DNA of 64,000 nucleotides, from positions 124,001-188,000 of the forward strand of contig NZ_JAEHHL010000008.1 of assembly GCF_016623495.1 (NCBI RefSeq). The letters are read 5' to 3'. How positions within the stretch are numbered: position 1 is the stretch's first letter; every line of letters begins with the position of its first letter. Made by a program: the position numbers and the translations under genes. Below, in pieces: positions 1 through 8,194 of this stretch. Source of the stretch: Thermohalobaculum xanthum. GTDB taxonomy: Bacteria; Pseudomonadota; Alphaproteobacteria; Rhodobacterales; Rhodobacteraceae. Under the pieces are notes generated by a model, which saw only the letters and a list, made by a program, of their open reading frames with translations, made no database searches and was not told where the DNA came from.

Positions 1-1292
1 GGATAGCGCCGCGCCGCCAGCACCATCTGCGTGTGCCACCAATAAGGCGGCTGCAGCGTCGTATGCGCGTTGCGCCCGTTGGGCAGCGACTTCTCGGCGG
101 GGTAGCACGCCGCGACGACAAAGACGAACCGGCGCGCGCGGGCAAACATCTGATCGATGACCCAGGGCACGTCGAAGCTCGCCAGGTGCTCGACCACATC
201 GGTCGAGATCACGCCGTCGAACTGCTCGTCGGGCAGGGTGGCAAAGGGGGGATGGCCGGGATCGTAGCAGCGCACCCGCACCCCGGGCCATGCCGTCACG
301 GTACGCCAGGCGCTGTCCTCGGGCTCGCCCTCGATACGCGAATACTCCTTGCCCTTGCCCGAGCCGTAATCGAGCAGCGTCGCGGCACCGGTCTTCTTGA
401 TGAGCTCGGCGACCGTCTCGACATGCTTGCCCAGGCGATGCCCGGCGAAGGTCTCGGGCGTTTCGTGCATCTGCTGGTAGAGACGCACCAGCTCGGCGAA
501 CTCACGGCTCGGATGCTCGGCGGTGAACATCAGGTAGCCTGCCTCGTCCGCCGCCTTCTCCATGTCGTGCCAGAGATACCCCAGCGCATTCTCGCCATAG
601 CGCAGCATCTCGGGGAAGGGTTTCCAGGGCTGCGTGTGAAGGGTGGTGTAATGCAGGCACCTGATCTGCGGCACCGGATGCTCACCGTCGCGCGAGTTCC
701 AGACGCCGGGCAGCTCGCCGAACAGCCCCGTCGCGGACATCACGCCCTTGAAATGGGCATGCCCCTCGCCCGCCTTGACCGCGTCGAGCGTCCAGTGCGG
801 CGCCATCACCTCGCAGTCGATCAGCATGACCGAGTTCTCCTTCTCGGAGATCGCGAGCACGCCCTTGCCCTGCATGTCCAGGTCGAACATCTCCGCCGGG
901 TCGGACAGGTAGATCTGGTCCACGTCGTTGTAGATCCCCCGCCCGGCGTTACCGGCCAGGTGCGGGATGGCGTAGCGGTAGTTGGTGAAGCCGGTCTTCC
1001 ATCCCTCGCGCGGGATGCCGTCGAGGTCGGACATCAGCGTGATCTCGTAGGCGCGCGCCGGGTCGCGGTGCTGCATCACCGACCACACGAAGATGCGCGT
1101 GGCGCGGTACTGGCGCGGCTCGGTCCCGAGGAAGATCCGCACCGGCGGCTTGCCCGAGGGCTCGTGCCCCTCGACCGGGTCGAGGCGGATCACCTCGGGC
1201 GTCTTGTTCGTGCCCATCGGCCGATGCGGATCACGGTCGAGCCAGAATTGCGGCTGCCGGTGATACCAATGGGTCTTGTAGGGGTTTGCCAT
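1..1292 (-). CDS. Glycosyltransferase/SAM-methyltransferase fusion protein, 3' end missing
   Basis: The frame is open from an ATG at 1292 to the window edge, giving more than 430 residues and no stop, so the C-terminus is lost. The N-terminal ~230 residues contain FTNYRYAIPHLAGN followed by YNDVDQIYLSDP, which resembles the acceptor/DXD region of GT8-type glycosyltransferases. From about residue 320 comes a class I methyltransferase core: LLDYGSGKGKEYS (motif I) and FDGVISTDVVEHL (motif IV region). The likely job is adding a sugar and a methyl group to a surface polysaccharide; that is inferred from the domains and from the polymer genes transcribed just upstream. Acceptor unknown. The long plus-strand frame over the same DNA is a GC-skew shadow. 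Confidence 0.8.
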   Translation of the reverse strand, partial: MANPYKTHWYHRQPQFWLDRDPHRPMGTNKTPEVIRLDPVEGHEPSGKPPVRIFLGTEPRQYRATRIFVWSVMQHRDPARAYEITLMSDLDGIPREGWKTGFTNYRYAIPHLAGNAGRGIYNDVDQIYLSDPAEMFDLDMQGKGVLAISEKENSVMLIDCEVMAPHWTLDAVKAGEGHAHFKGVMSATGLFGELPGVWNSRDGEHPVPQIRCLHYTTLHTQPWKPFPEMLRYGENALGYLWHDMEKAADEAGYLMFTAEHPSREFAELVRLYQQMHETPETFAGHRLGKHVETVAELIKKTGAATLLDYGSGKGKEYSRIEGEPEDSAWRTVTAWPGVRVRCYDPGHPPFATLPDEQFDGVISTDVVEHLASFDVPWVIDQMFARARRFVFVVAACYPAEKSLPNGRNAHTTLQPPYWWHTQMVLAARRY

Positions 1293-1390
1293 GTCGCGGC
1301 CCTCTCTCGGATCGGCGCTGTTTTAGTGACGTATGGGGCAACCACGCAAGATGCCGGGAATGCCCCCCGGCGCGGCAGATGCGCGCCCCG

Positions 1391-2677
1391 TCATGAGGCG
1401 GATACATGGGGTTCCGGCTCGACCAGCCGGAAGCGGGCGGCGGGGACGCTCAGCGCCAGCTCGGCAAAGGCAGGACTCAGCGTGGCGATCTCGCCCTCGT
1501 AGGCGGCGAGGCAGCCGCGGATGAAGGCCGTGTCGGTCTCGAGGTCGTGGCTCGGGGTATAAGCGTTCTCGGCCGGACCGCCCCCCGGATAGGCGCCGGC
1601 CGGATGGCTGAACATGTCCATCCCGGCGACGATGATGCGCTCGGGCCGCAGCGCGACCGCGGCGGCGAGCATGTAGGCGCCTGTCGTCGGCCTGAGCGGC
1701 CCCTCGATCGCGGGGACCACGCCGGCCGCGATCTCCTCGATCACCGCGTAGCTGAAGGGGCCGTGCCAGAACTCCAGCAGCCGCGCCGCGAATAATGCCC
1801 GCTCCTTGCGCGCAGTGGCGACCCCGATCGGACCCCGCCCGGCCGCGCGCATCGACCGCTTTACCCCGGCGAAGATCATGTCGGGCGTCGCCAGAAACCC
1901 CTGTGACTTCCACTGGTGATTGACGCGGAAGAGGGCGTCATGGGCGATCTGCTCGAGCACAGGCTCGGCGCTGGTCGGACCGTTGCCGAGGCACAGGATC
2001 GTGCGCGGGGCACCCAGTCGGCGGGACAGGGCCTCGGCCGTATCGATGCGCGCGACGAACCGACCCAGCAGGCGCCGGGCCGGCGGCGTTGCCAGCGTCT
2101 TCTGCACCCGGCGCGAGGCCGCGTCGAGCAAAGGCCCCTGCCCGCGCTCGATCCCGACGGCACGCGCCAGATGACGCACCATCGCCTCGAAATCCGCGCC
2201 CGCCGCCGGCATCGTCTCGGCCGCGACCGCCGAAAGCGGCCGGAATCCACCATCCGCCTCGGCACCCGAGGCAAGCCGCTCCAGCGTATCGGGCGGCAGG
2301 GCATAGACCGGAAGGCCGCGCCGACGCGCCCCGGCGACGAGGCGCGCGAGTTCCCGGGGAAACGCCTCGGGCGCGCCCACGACCACCATCGCGCGCGCCC
2401 GCAGACCGGCAAGGACCGCGCGCACGGGCACCGCCGTTGGCAGACGAGGCACACGGATTTGCAAGCGGGGCAGCGACGAGAGCGGCTGCAGGGCGCCCGC
2501 GCTCTCCCGCCGGGAAACCGCGGCGACCACGTCCAGCCGGTGGCTGCCATCCGCCAGCCGGGCCAGAAGGCCGCTCGCCGCGCGCGCCGCATCCGCATCC
2601 GGCAGGACGACGACCAGCGCCTCCTCGGCCGGCTTGGGTCCGTCCGCCAGACGGCGAAGCAAGGCCTTCAGTGCCAT
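1391..2677 (-). CDS. Putative glycosyltransferase with GT42 (sialyltransferase)-like C-terminal domain
   Basis: A 428-residue protein. Residues ~20-135 look like a Rossmann half-domain (VVVLPDAD, MVVVGAPEAFPREL, GLPVYALPP), somewhat like the N-lobe of Kdo transferases. Residues ~225-390 carry the spacing of GT42 sialyltransferases: ILCLGNGPTS, then FRVNHQW, then TTGAYMLAAAVALRPERIIVAG-MDMF, then a SHDLETD segment where CstI/CstII have their His/Asp motif. The start overlaps the stop of the upstream CDP-glycerol transferase-like gene by 10 bp, so the two are co-translated. A role in capsule or LPS assembly is inferred; donor and acceptor cannot be told from sequence. It could also be a DUF115-like protein. 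Confidence 0.7.
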   Translation of the reverse strand: MALKALLRRLADGPKPAEEALVVVLPDADAARAASGLLARLADGSHRLDVVAAVSRRESAGALQPLSSLPRLQIRVPRLPTAVPVRAVLAGLRARAMVVVGAPEAFPRELARLVAGARRRGLPVYALPPDTLERLASGAEADGGFRPLSAVAAETMPAAGADFEAMVRHLARAVGIERGQGPLLDAASRRVQKTLATPPARRLLGRFVARIDTAEALSRRLGAPRTILCLGNGPTSAEPVLEQIAHDALFRVNHQWKSQGFLATPDMIFAGVKRSMRAAGRGPIGVATARKERALFAARLLEFWHGPFSYAVIEEIAAGVVPAIEGPLRPTTGAYMLAAAVALRPERIIVAGMDMFSHPAGAYPGGGPAENAYTPSHDLETDTAFIRGCLAAYEGEIATLSPAFAELALSVPAARFRLVEPEPHVSAS

Positions 2678-3834
2678 TCTGGCCCCAGCTCACCGGTTTC
2701 CATGAAGGTCGCGATCGCCCGCGCCCCGCGCGCCGAGGCGGGCTCGGGGCCGCGCAGGAAGGCATCGTCGCGCGCCGCTTCCTGCACGGGGCGGAACTCG
2801 GCGTCGAAGCGCTCGCGCGCGCCGGCAAGGGCGGCGCCCAGATCATGTGCCCGGTCGATCACGGGCCCGAACCGCCACGAGCGGAAGGCGGGATTCTCCT
2901 GCCAGTCGAAATCATGGGCGTTGAGGAAGACACAGGGACGCGGCCAGTTGATGAACTCGTAGATCTGGCTCGACAGGTCGCCCAGATAGATGTCCGCAGC
3001 CATCAGGTAGCTCAGGTCGACCGAGGCGCGGCTGCCAAGATCGATCCGCATGTGCGGCCCCGAGCGGTAGCGCCGCGGCAGCCGCGCGCCGCGGCTCAGC
3101 GCCCGCTTGAACAGCAACACGTGAGGCGCGAATATCAGGTTGTAGTCTTCTGATTTATCAAAGAAATCCAGGATCTCTATGCCGAACTTCCGCCACGACG
3201 TCGCGGCTGGCGTCTGGGTCGGATTGTAGAGCACCACCGGCCGGTCGTTCGTGAACAGGCGCGGGCGCTTGTCGTCCATGTCGCCGATCTCGAATTTCGG
3301 ATAACCGGCAATGGCATAGGGCGTGTTCTCGAAGCGGCCCAGCCCGGTCAGCTCGGCGGCGATCCTGCGGCCCTGCAGCAGCACCATGTCGAAGCGGTCG
3401 ATCCGCGGATCGAACATCCCGACATTGTTGTTGTAACCATCGCCCGCACCATGCCCGGTAAAGATCAGCTTCACCGCCGAAAGCCTTGGATCGTCGCGCA
3501 AGCCCAGGCTGGTGAGTTCGGGCACGATCAGCGCGTCGAAGGTTGCGAAAAGCGCGCGGTTGGCCTTCTGCACCGCAAGCTTTCGCGTGAAGGCGACGTG
3601 GCGGGCGACAGGGTCGATCGCCTCGGCCCAGAGCGGCGCGCCGATCCGCTCGATCCGCGCCGAGTGGCCCGGATAGCGCGCGCCGATCTCGGCGGCGAAC
3701 TCGGCCTCCGCGCGCGTCGAGCACAGGATGCGCACGCTCCAGTCGGGCTTCAGGCGCGACAGCGCGAAGCCGTACGGCACCACGTGAGGCACCTGGTGCG
3801 GCTCGTAATGGTTGAGGAGAATGCCGATCTGCAT
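2668..3834 (-). CDS. CDP-glycerol glycerophosphotransferase-like protein
   Basis: About 388 residues from the ATG at 3834 (MQIGILLNHYEPHQVPHVVPYG). An in-frame start 51 bp upstream adds a segment of unlikely composition, so the internal ATG is preferred. Family features are FTGHGAGDGYNN (the GHG segment of TagF/TagB-type enzymes), VVLYNPTQTP, LIFAPHVLL and MAADIYLGDLSSQIYEF near the C-terminus, matching the nucleotide-binding lobe that contacts CDP-glycerol in the family. Known members transfer glycerol-phosphate from CDP-glycerol to a growing polymer at the inner face of the membrane. It heads the minus-strand group with the two genes downstream and is divergent from the acyl-AMP ligase. Confidence 0.8.
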   Translation of the reverse strand: MQIGILLNHYEPHQVPHVVPYGFALSRLKPDWSVRILCSTRAEAEFAAEIGARYPGHSARIERIGAPLWAEAIDPVARHVAFTRKLAVQKANRALFATFDALIVPELTSLGLRDDPRLSAVKLIFTGHGAGDGYNNNVGMFDPRIDRFDMVLLQGRRIAAELTGLGRFENTPYAIAGYPKFEIGDMDDKRPRLFTNDRPVVLYNPTQTPAATSWRKFGIEILDFFDKSEDYNLIFAPHVLLFKRALSRGARLPRRYRSGPHMRIDLGSRASVDLSYLMAADIYLGDLSSQIYEFINWPRPCVFLNAHDFDWQENPAFRSWRFGPVIDRAHDLGAALAGARERFDAEFRPVQEAARDDAFLRGPEPASARGARAIATFMETGELGPEWH

Positions 3835-3985
3835 GGCCCTGTCGCGCAGCGGCGCGCAACCTGCCGCGCGCCCGCCGCACAGCAACCCGCCGTCGCCGGC
3901 GGAGCCCTAAAGCAAATCCTCCTGCAAGGCAATCTCGGGGCCCTGCCGCGAGGCCGGCACCGGCAAGCCGCGCAACGCCGCGGGC

Positions 3986-4013
3986 TTGCAGAGACGGACA
4001 GGTCTGCTATGAG
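3986..4013 (+). promoter_or_regulatory. Candidate sigma70-type promoter for the acyl-AMP ligase operon
   Basis: TTGCAG and TATGAG are separated by 16 bp in the 259-bp divergent gap, 80 bp upstream of the ligase start. This is a match by eye only, in a genome where such hexamers are rare by composition. No start site is known. Confidence 0.3.
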
Positions 4014-4093
4014 AGCGCCGCAAAGGAAACCCGCGCCTCGCGGCGGCGGGACATTTCTCATTCGCACGAAACATCGGGAGAGGCAGCTCGGGC

Positions 4094-5815
4094 ATGGAGC
4101 CGGCAGTTGAGCGGGTCGAAGGCAACTTGGCGCACCGGCGCGGCGATTTTCCCACGCTGACGGCTGCGCTCGACTACGCCGCGCGCGGCACGGGCAGCAT
4201 GCGCTTCCATGGTCCGCGCGGCGAGCTGGTCGAGGACCTGAGCTACGCGCGCCTCGCCGACGAGGCACGCGAGGCGGGTGCCCGCCTGCTCGGCCTCGGG
4301 CTCGAGCCAGGCGACCGCGTCGGCCTGATCGCCGAGACCGACGGCGACTTCATGCGCGGGTTCATGGGCTGCCTGCATGCGGGCCTCATCCCCGCGCCGA
4401 TGCCGCTGCCCGCGGCATTCGGCTCGCGCGAGGCCTATGCCGAGCAGATTCGCCGGATCGGAGCGGTGGCGGGCATTCGCGCCGTTCTGACCCCCGAGGT
4501 CATCCGCGATTGGGTGGTCGACGCCTTCGCCGGATCGGGCCTCGTCTACACGGGGACGCTCGGCGCAATCCCCGGCGAGCCGCGCCCCCTTCCGGCCGGC
4601 ACGCCTGCCTCCGACGCCATCGCCTACCTTCAGTTCTCGTCCGGCACCACCAGCCTGCCCAAGGGCATCGCCGTGAGCCACGCCGCGATGATGGCCAACA
4701 TCCGCGCGATGGCCGAGCACGGACTGGACATCACCGCGGACGACCGCGGGGTGAGCTGGCTGCCGCTCTACCACGACATGGGCCTTGTCGGCTGCATGTT
4801 CGTCCCAATCGCGGCCCAGATGCCGATCAGCTACTACGCGACTCGCGATTTCGTGCGCCGCCCAGGCCTGTGGCTCAAGCTGATCTCGGACACGCGCGCG
4901 ACGCTCTCCTACGCGCCCTCCTTCGGCTACGATCTCGCCGCACGGCGGGCGAAGGTCGACGGGCTCGACCTCTCCAGCTGGCGCATTGCCGGGATCGGCG
5001 GCGACATGATCAAGACGGGAACGCTCGCCGCCTTCGCCGAGGCGTTTGCCTCGGCCGGCTTCGATGCGCGCGCCTTCCTGCCGAGCTACGGCATGGCCGA
5101 GGCGACGCTGGGCCTGACCTTCGCGCCGCTGGGCCAGGGCTGCCGCGCGGTCAGCGTCGAGCTCGCACGCCTCGATCGCGGCGAAGTCGCACCCGCCGAG
5201 GCCGGCAGCCCCGGCGCGCGCAGTTTCGCGGTTTGCGGGTCGGCCCTGCCGGAGCACGAGGTGATCATCGCCGACGAGACGGGCGCGCCGCTCCCCGCTG
5301 GGCGGGTCGGTCACATCCTCGCACGCGGACCCAGCCTGATGACCGGCTATTTCGGTGACGAGCAGGCCACCCGGGCCGCGCTCTCGGCCGATGGCTGGCT
5401 CGACACCGGCGATCTGGGTTTCTTCGACGGCGACGAACTGGTGGTCACCGGACGCGCCAAGGATCTGATCATCATCAACGGCCGCAACATCTGGCCGCAG
5501 GACATCGAGTGGGCGATCGAGAGCGGCGCCGAGGGTGTCCGCGCCGGCGGTGTCGCGGCCTTCGGGGTCACGCCGTCTGACGGCGACGGCGGCACTGCCG
5601 AGGAGACCGTTACCGTGGTCGCCGAGTGCCGCGTGTCGGACCCCAACGCGCGGGCCACACTGCGCGAGCATATCCATGCGCTGGTTCGCGAGCGGATCGG
5701 CATCGAGGTCGAGGTGACGCTGGCCGGCCCCGGCGTGCTTCCGCGCACCTCGTCGGGCAAGCTGAGCCGTGCGCGGGCCCGCGAGATGTTCCTCGCGGGC
5801 GTCTTCGCGGCGTGA
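4094..5815 (+). CDS. Fatty-acyl-AMP ligase / acyl-ACP synthetase of the ceramide cluster
   Basis: A 573-residue ANL-superfamily enzyme. The P-loop motif FSSGTTSLPKG lies at ~181-191, SYGMAEATLGLTF is the A5 region, GWLDTGDLGFFDGDELVVTGRAKDLIIINGRNIWPQDIE is the A7-A8 hinge (split here for reading only), and a lysine lies in the C-terminal RTSSGKLSR. The overall look is that of FAAL/FadD-like enzymes that load fatty acids onto carrier proteins. With an ACP and serine palmitoyltransferase downstream it probably supplies the acyl-ACP for long-chain-base or ceramide synthesis, as the acyl-ACP synthetase of the Caulobacter ceramide locus does. A GGGAGAGG ribosome-binding site precedes the ATG. The stop overlaps the next start (GTGA). 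Confidence 0.85.
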   Translation: MEPAVERVEGNLAHRRGDFPTLTAALDYAARGTGSMRFHGPRGELVEDLSYARLADEAREAGARLLGLGLEPGDRVGLIAETDGDFMRGFMGCLHAGLIPAPMPLPAAFGSREAYAEQIRRIGAVAGIRAVLTPEVIRDWVVDAFAGSGLVYTGTLGAIPGEPRPLPAGTPASDAIAYLQFSSGTTSLPKGIAVSHAAMMANIRAMAEHGLDITADDRGVSWLPLYHDMGLVGCMFVPIAAQMPISYYATRDFVRRPGLWLKLISDTRATLSYAPSFGYDLAARRAKVDGLDLSSWRIAGIGGDMIKTGTLAAFAEAFASAGFDARAFLPSYGMAEATLGLTFAPLGQGCRAVSVELARLDRGEVAPAEAGSPGARSFAVCGSALPEHEVIIADETGAPLPAGRVGHILARGPSLMTGYFGDEQATRAALSADGWLDTGDLGFFDGDELVVTGRAKDLIIINGRNIWPQDIEWAIESGAEGVRAGGVAAFGVTPSDGDGGTAEETVTVVAECRVSDPNARATLREHIHALVRERIGIEVEVTLAGPGVLPRTSSGKLSRARAREMFLAGVFAA

Positions 5816-6783
5816 GCGAGGCGCTCACGGGCGGCACGACCTCTGGGCTTGCGGCCGTCACCGGCGCGACCGGCTTTCTCGGCGCGCACGTCATCGAGGC
5901 ACTCGCAACGCGCGGCTGGCGGCTCAGGGTTCTGACGCGCCGGCATCCCGCCTTCTCGCACGCCGGTGCCCCGGTCGAGGTCGTCCCGGGCGATCTCGCG
6001 GACGCGGCCGCGCTCGACCGGCTGGTCGAGGGGGCGGACGCGGTCATCCATCTTGCCGGCGCCGTGCGGGCGCGCAACCCGGCCGGCTTCCTGGCGGCGA
6101 ACGCCGAAGGAACCGGCCGGCTCGCCGCGTCGTGGCGGCGCCTCTCGCCGCGGGCGCATTTCGTGCTCATTTCGTCGATGGCGGCGCGCGAGCCCGAGCT
6201 GTCGCCCTACGCAGCGTCCAAGCGTGAGGGCGAGGCGCGCCTCGTTGGCGAGGCCGGTGCCGAGGGCGGATTCACCATCCTCCGCCCCGCAGCCGTCTAC
6301 GGTCCCGGCGACCGCGAGACCCTCGGCATCTTCCGCGCCGCGACATTGCCGGTGCAGCCGATGCTCAACCACCCCTCGGCCCGGCTCTGCCTGGTGCACG
6401 GTGCCGATGTCGCCCGCGCGGTTGCCGCGATCGCCGAAATGGCGCCAGCGCGGCAGGTGCTCGAACTCAGCGATGCGCGTCGCGAGGGATATTCCTGGCC
6501 CGAAATCGCCGCGGCCGCGGCCGTCGCGCTGGGACATCGCCCCCGACCGGTGCAGGCGCCGCGCGCGCTGCTCGCCCTCGTCGCCCGCATTGGCGACATC
6601 GCGGCAGCGCGGGGCGCGGGGACAGGCATGCTGACCACGGCCAAGCTGCGCGAGATGCGCCATCCCGACTGGTCCTCTGGCCCCGAGGCACAGCCGCCCG
6701 CGGCGATCTGGCAACCCGGAATCACGCTCGATCAGGGCTTCGCGACGACCATTGCGTGGTACCGGGAACGGGGATGGCTTTGA
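5812..6783 (+). CDS. cerR: NAD-dependent epimerase/dehydratase-family reductase, CerR-like
   Basis: The GTG at 5812 overlaps the TGA of the ligase (GTGA), giving 323 residues; a longer upstream frame would run through the ligase. The extended-SDR features are TGATGFLG at ~17-24 (NAD(P) Rossmann), VIHLAGAVRA, LISSMA and the catalytic YAASK, followed by RPAAVYGPGDRE. In Caulobacter an SDR of this type encoded beside spt and acp reduces the 3-keto group of oxidised ceramide. The shared order (ligase, SDR, ACP, SPT) is the reason for the name; the fold alone would only support sugar epimerase or steroid-dehydrogenase-like function. Confidence 0.75.
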   Translation: MSEALTGGTTSGLAAVTGATGFLGAHVIEALATRGWRLRVLTRRHPAFSHAGAPVEVVPGDLADAAALDRLVEGADAVIHLAGAVRARNPAGFLAANAEGTGRLAASWRRLSPRAHFVLISSMAAREPELSPYAASKREGEARLVGEAGAEGGFTILRPAAVYGPGDRETLGIFRAATLPVQPMLNHPSARLCLVHGADVARAVAAIAEMAPARQVLELSDARREGYSWPEIAAAAAVALGHRPRPVQAPRALLALVARIGDIAAARGAGTGMLTTAKLREMRHPDWSSGPEAQPPAAIWQPGITLDQGFATTIAWYRERGWL

Positions 6784-6839
6784 CTGGCGCATCCCGATGA
6801 AATGGCGCGCCGATCCCGTCGCGCGCAGTCGATCACGCG

Positions 6840-6863
6840 TTTCATGTCAATTCGCGAATGAAA
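6840..6863. promoter_or_regulatory. Inverted repeat, possible operator upstream of the nucleotidyltransferase
   Basis: TTTCAT (6840-6845) and ATGAAA (6858-6863) are perfect arms, and between and overlapping them lies the perfect palindrome ATTCGCGAAT (6850-6859). It sits in the 178-bp gap before the gene at 6962. The AT-rich arms stand out against the local composition. No cognate regulator is recognised. Confidence 0.3.
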
Positions 6864-6941
6864 TCGCTGCCATTTGTGAGAAGGCGTGAGCGGTTCGAGG
6901 CTTGAGTGGCGAAAAATTGTAACTATTCTGTCGTCAAAATT

Positions 6942-6960
6942 GAGGAGAGAGCGGTTCCTC
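6942..6960 (+). other. Possible ribosome-binding-site-masking hairpin
   Basis: GAGGA (6942-6946), the ribosome-binding site of the gene starting at 6962, can pair with TCCTC (6956-6960) across a 9-nt loop. The stem ends one base before the ATG, so translation may depend on opening it. Only five pairs; a weak prediction. Confidence 0.3.
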
Positions 6961-6961
6961 C

Positions 6962-7750
6962 ATGACAAATGCTGTGATCTTGAGCGCCGGGCAAGGCAAG
7001 CGTCTCGCCCCGCTGACGGATACGCGTCCGAAATGCCTCGTGAAGGTCGGCGGACAGCCGGTCCTCTATTGGCAGCTTCGCGCGCTTGCCGCCGCGGGGG
7101 TCGAGGACGTTACCATCGTGACGGGCTTCGGCGCCGAGATGGTCGAGACGGCCGTCCGCACGATGGACCTGCCGCAGCTGCCCGAGTGCCTCTACAACCC
7201 GTTCTTCGCGGTCGCCGACAACATCGGGTCGTGCTGGATCGCGCACGAGCGCTTTGGCGAGGACACGATCCTGCTCAACGGCGACACGATCGTCGACCCG
7301 CGAATCCTGCGGCGCGTGCTGTCCGAGGCGGTCGATCCGATCAGCGTCACCATCGACCGCAAGTCGGGCTATGACGACGACGACATGAAGATCCGCCGCG
7401 AGGGCCGCCGCCTCACCGCGATCGGCAAGACGCTGAGCGCGCCGGTCGATGGCGAGTCGATCGGCCTGCTGCGTTTCCTTGGCGATGGCGGCGAACGCTT
7501 CGTCTCGGCCATGCGCACGGCGCTGAGCGACCAGGCGGCGCTCAAGCGGTGGTATCTTTCGATCATCGATCAGGTGGCGCAGACTGGGGCTGTCGGTACC
7601 GTCTCGATCGAGGGCCTTCCCTGGACCGAGATCGACTTCCCGCGTGACCTGCCCATCGCGGAGAGCCGCGTGACCCGTTTCGACTGGAGCGGCGCACATG
7701 CCGGTGTCGGCGTTGCCGCGAGCCTTGGCTCACCGCAGGGCGGCGCCTGA
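6962..7750 (+). CDS. Sugar/choline-phosphate-type nucleotidyltransferase (LicC-like)
   Basis: 262 residues of the NTP_transferase fold. The N-terminus AVILSAGQGKRLAPLTD is the G-x-G-x-R nucleotide loop, RPKCLVKVGGQPVL follows with the binding lysine, and LLNGDTIVD carries the metal-binding aspartate. The short length and ADNIGSCW segment resemble LicC/phosphocholine cytidylyltransferases. In this locus it may make a CDP-activated polar alcohol (for example from a phospho-alcohol) for the CDP-alcohol phosphotransferase at 12129; that link is inference. It lies between the SDR and the ACP, after a 178-bp gap that could hold its own promoter. Confidence 0.75.
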   Translation: MTNAVILSAGQGKRLAPLTDTRPKCLVKVGGQPVLYWQLRALAAAGVEDVTIVTGFGAEMVETAVRTMDLPQLPECLYNPFFAVADNIGSCWIAHERFGEDTILLNGDTIVDPRILRRVLSEAVDPISVTIDRKSGYDDDDMKIRREGRRLTAIGKTLSAPVDGESIGLLRFLGDGGERFVSAMRTALSDQAALKRWYLSIIDQVAQTGAVGTVSIEGLPWTEIDFPRDLPIAESRVTRFDWSGAHAGVGVAASLGSPQGGA

Positions 7751-7799
7751 TCTGGACACGAGACGTGCGGAGCATTATCTGCGACGCCTCACGATCGTC

Positions 7800-7830
7800 G
7801 CTGGCCCGGGCGTTGGACGCCCCGGCCAGC
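7800..7830 (+). terminator. Strong hairpin between nucleotidyltransferase and ACP genes
   Basis: Two 14-nt arms (7800-7813 and 7817-7830) pair with a single mismatch around a 3-nt loop, 50 bp after the stop of the nucleotidyltransferase. No clean U-tract follows, so it may be an attenuator or transcript stabiliser rather than a full terminator. It would let the acp-spt pair be expressed at a different level from the genes upstream. Confidence 0.45.
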
Positions 7831-7891
7831 GCAACACCTTTGGCTTAGCGGCGCGACCACGCGCGGGCTGCGCCTCATGAATTGAAAGACG

Positions 7892-8146
7892 ATGGGCATG
7901 ACCACGGCCGACGAGATCGAAGCGCGCATTCTTGATCTGCTCTCCGCCAAGGTGAAGTCGGAGACCGCGGTGACGCGCGAGACGAACATCGTCGCCGACA
8001 CCGGCCTCGACTCGGTCAGTGTCATGGACTTCGTGCTCGAGCTCGAGGACGAGTTCGACATCAACATTCCGCTCGACCGGATCGCCGAGGTGAAGACGGT
8101 GGCCGATCTGGCGAAGGCAGTGCAGGACCTGGGCAAGACGAGCTGA
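7892..8146 (+). CDS. acpR: Dedicated acyl carrier protein of the ceramide cluster
   Basis: 84 residues, acidic, with the phosphopantetheine site GLDSVSVMDF (Ser41) and a helix II rich in Glu/Asp (LELEDEFDI), typical of type II ACPs. Another ATG two codons in is equally possible as start. The gene is 48 bp upstream of serine palmitoyltransferase and downstream of an acyl-AMP ligase, so it most likely carries the acyl chain condensed with serine. In Caulobacter a specialised ACP encoded beside spt is required for ceramide formation; the symbol is given by that analogy. It is not the housekeeping acpP, which would sit with fabD/fabG/fabF. Confidence 0.85.
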   Translation: MGMTTADEIEARILDLLSAKVKSETAVTRETNIVADTGLDSVSVMDFVLELEDEFDINIPLDRIAEVKTVADLAKAVQDLGKTS

Positions 8147-8194
8147 GGGCGAAGAACCCCGGGCAGCGACCCGAAGTGGGGAAGGAACGAGACG

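Noticed and set aside
33-1502. Long plus-strand open frame of 489 codons
   Set aside because: It mirrors the minus-strand glycosyltransferase/methyltransferase, which has clear motifs; the plus frame is rich in Arg, His and Pro without any domain.
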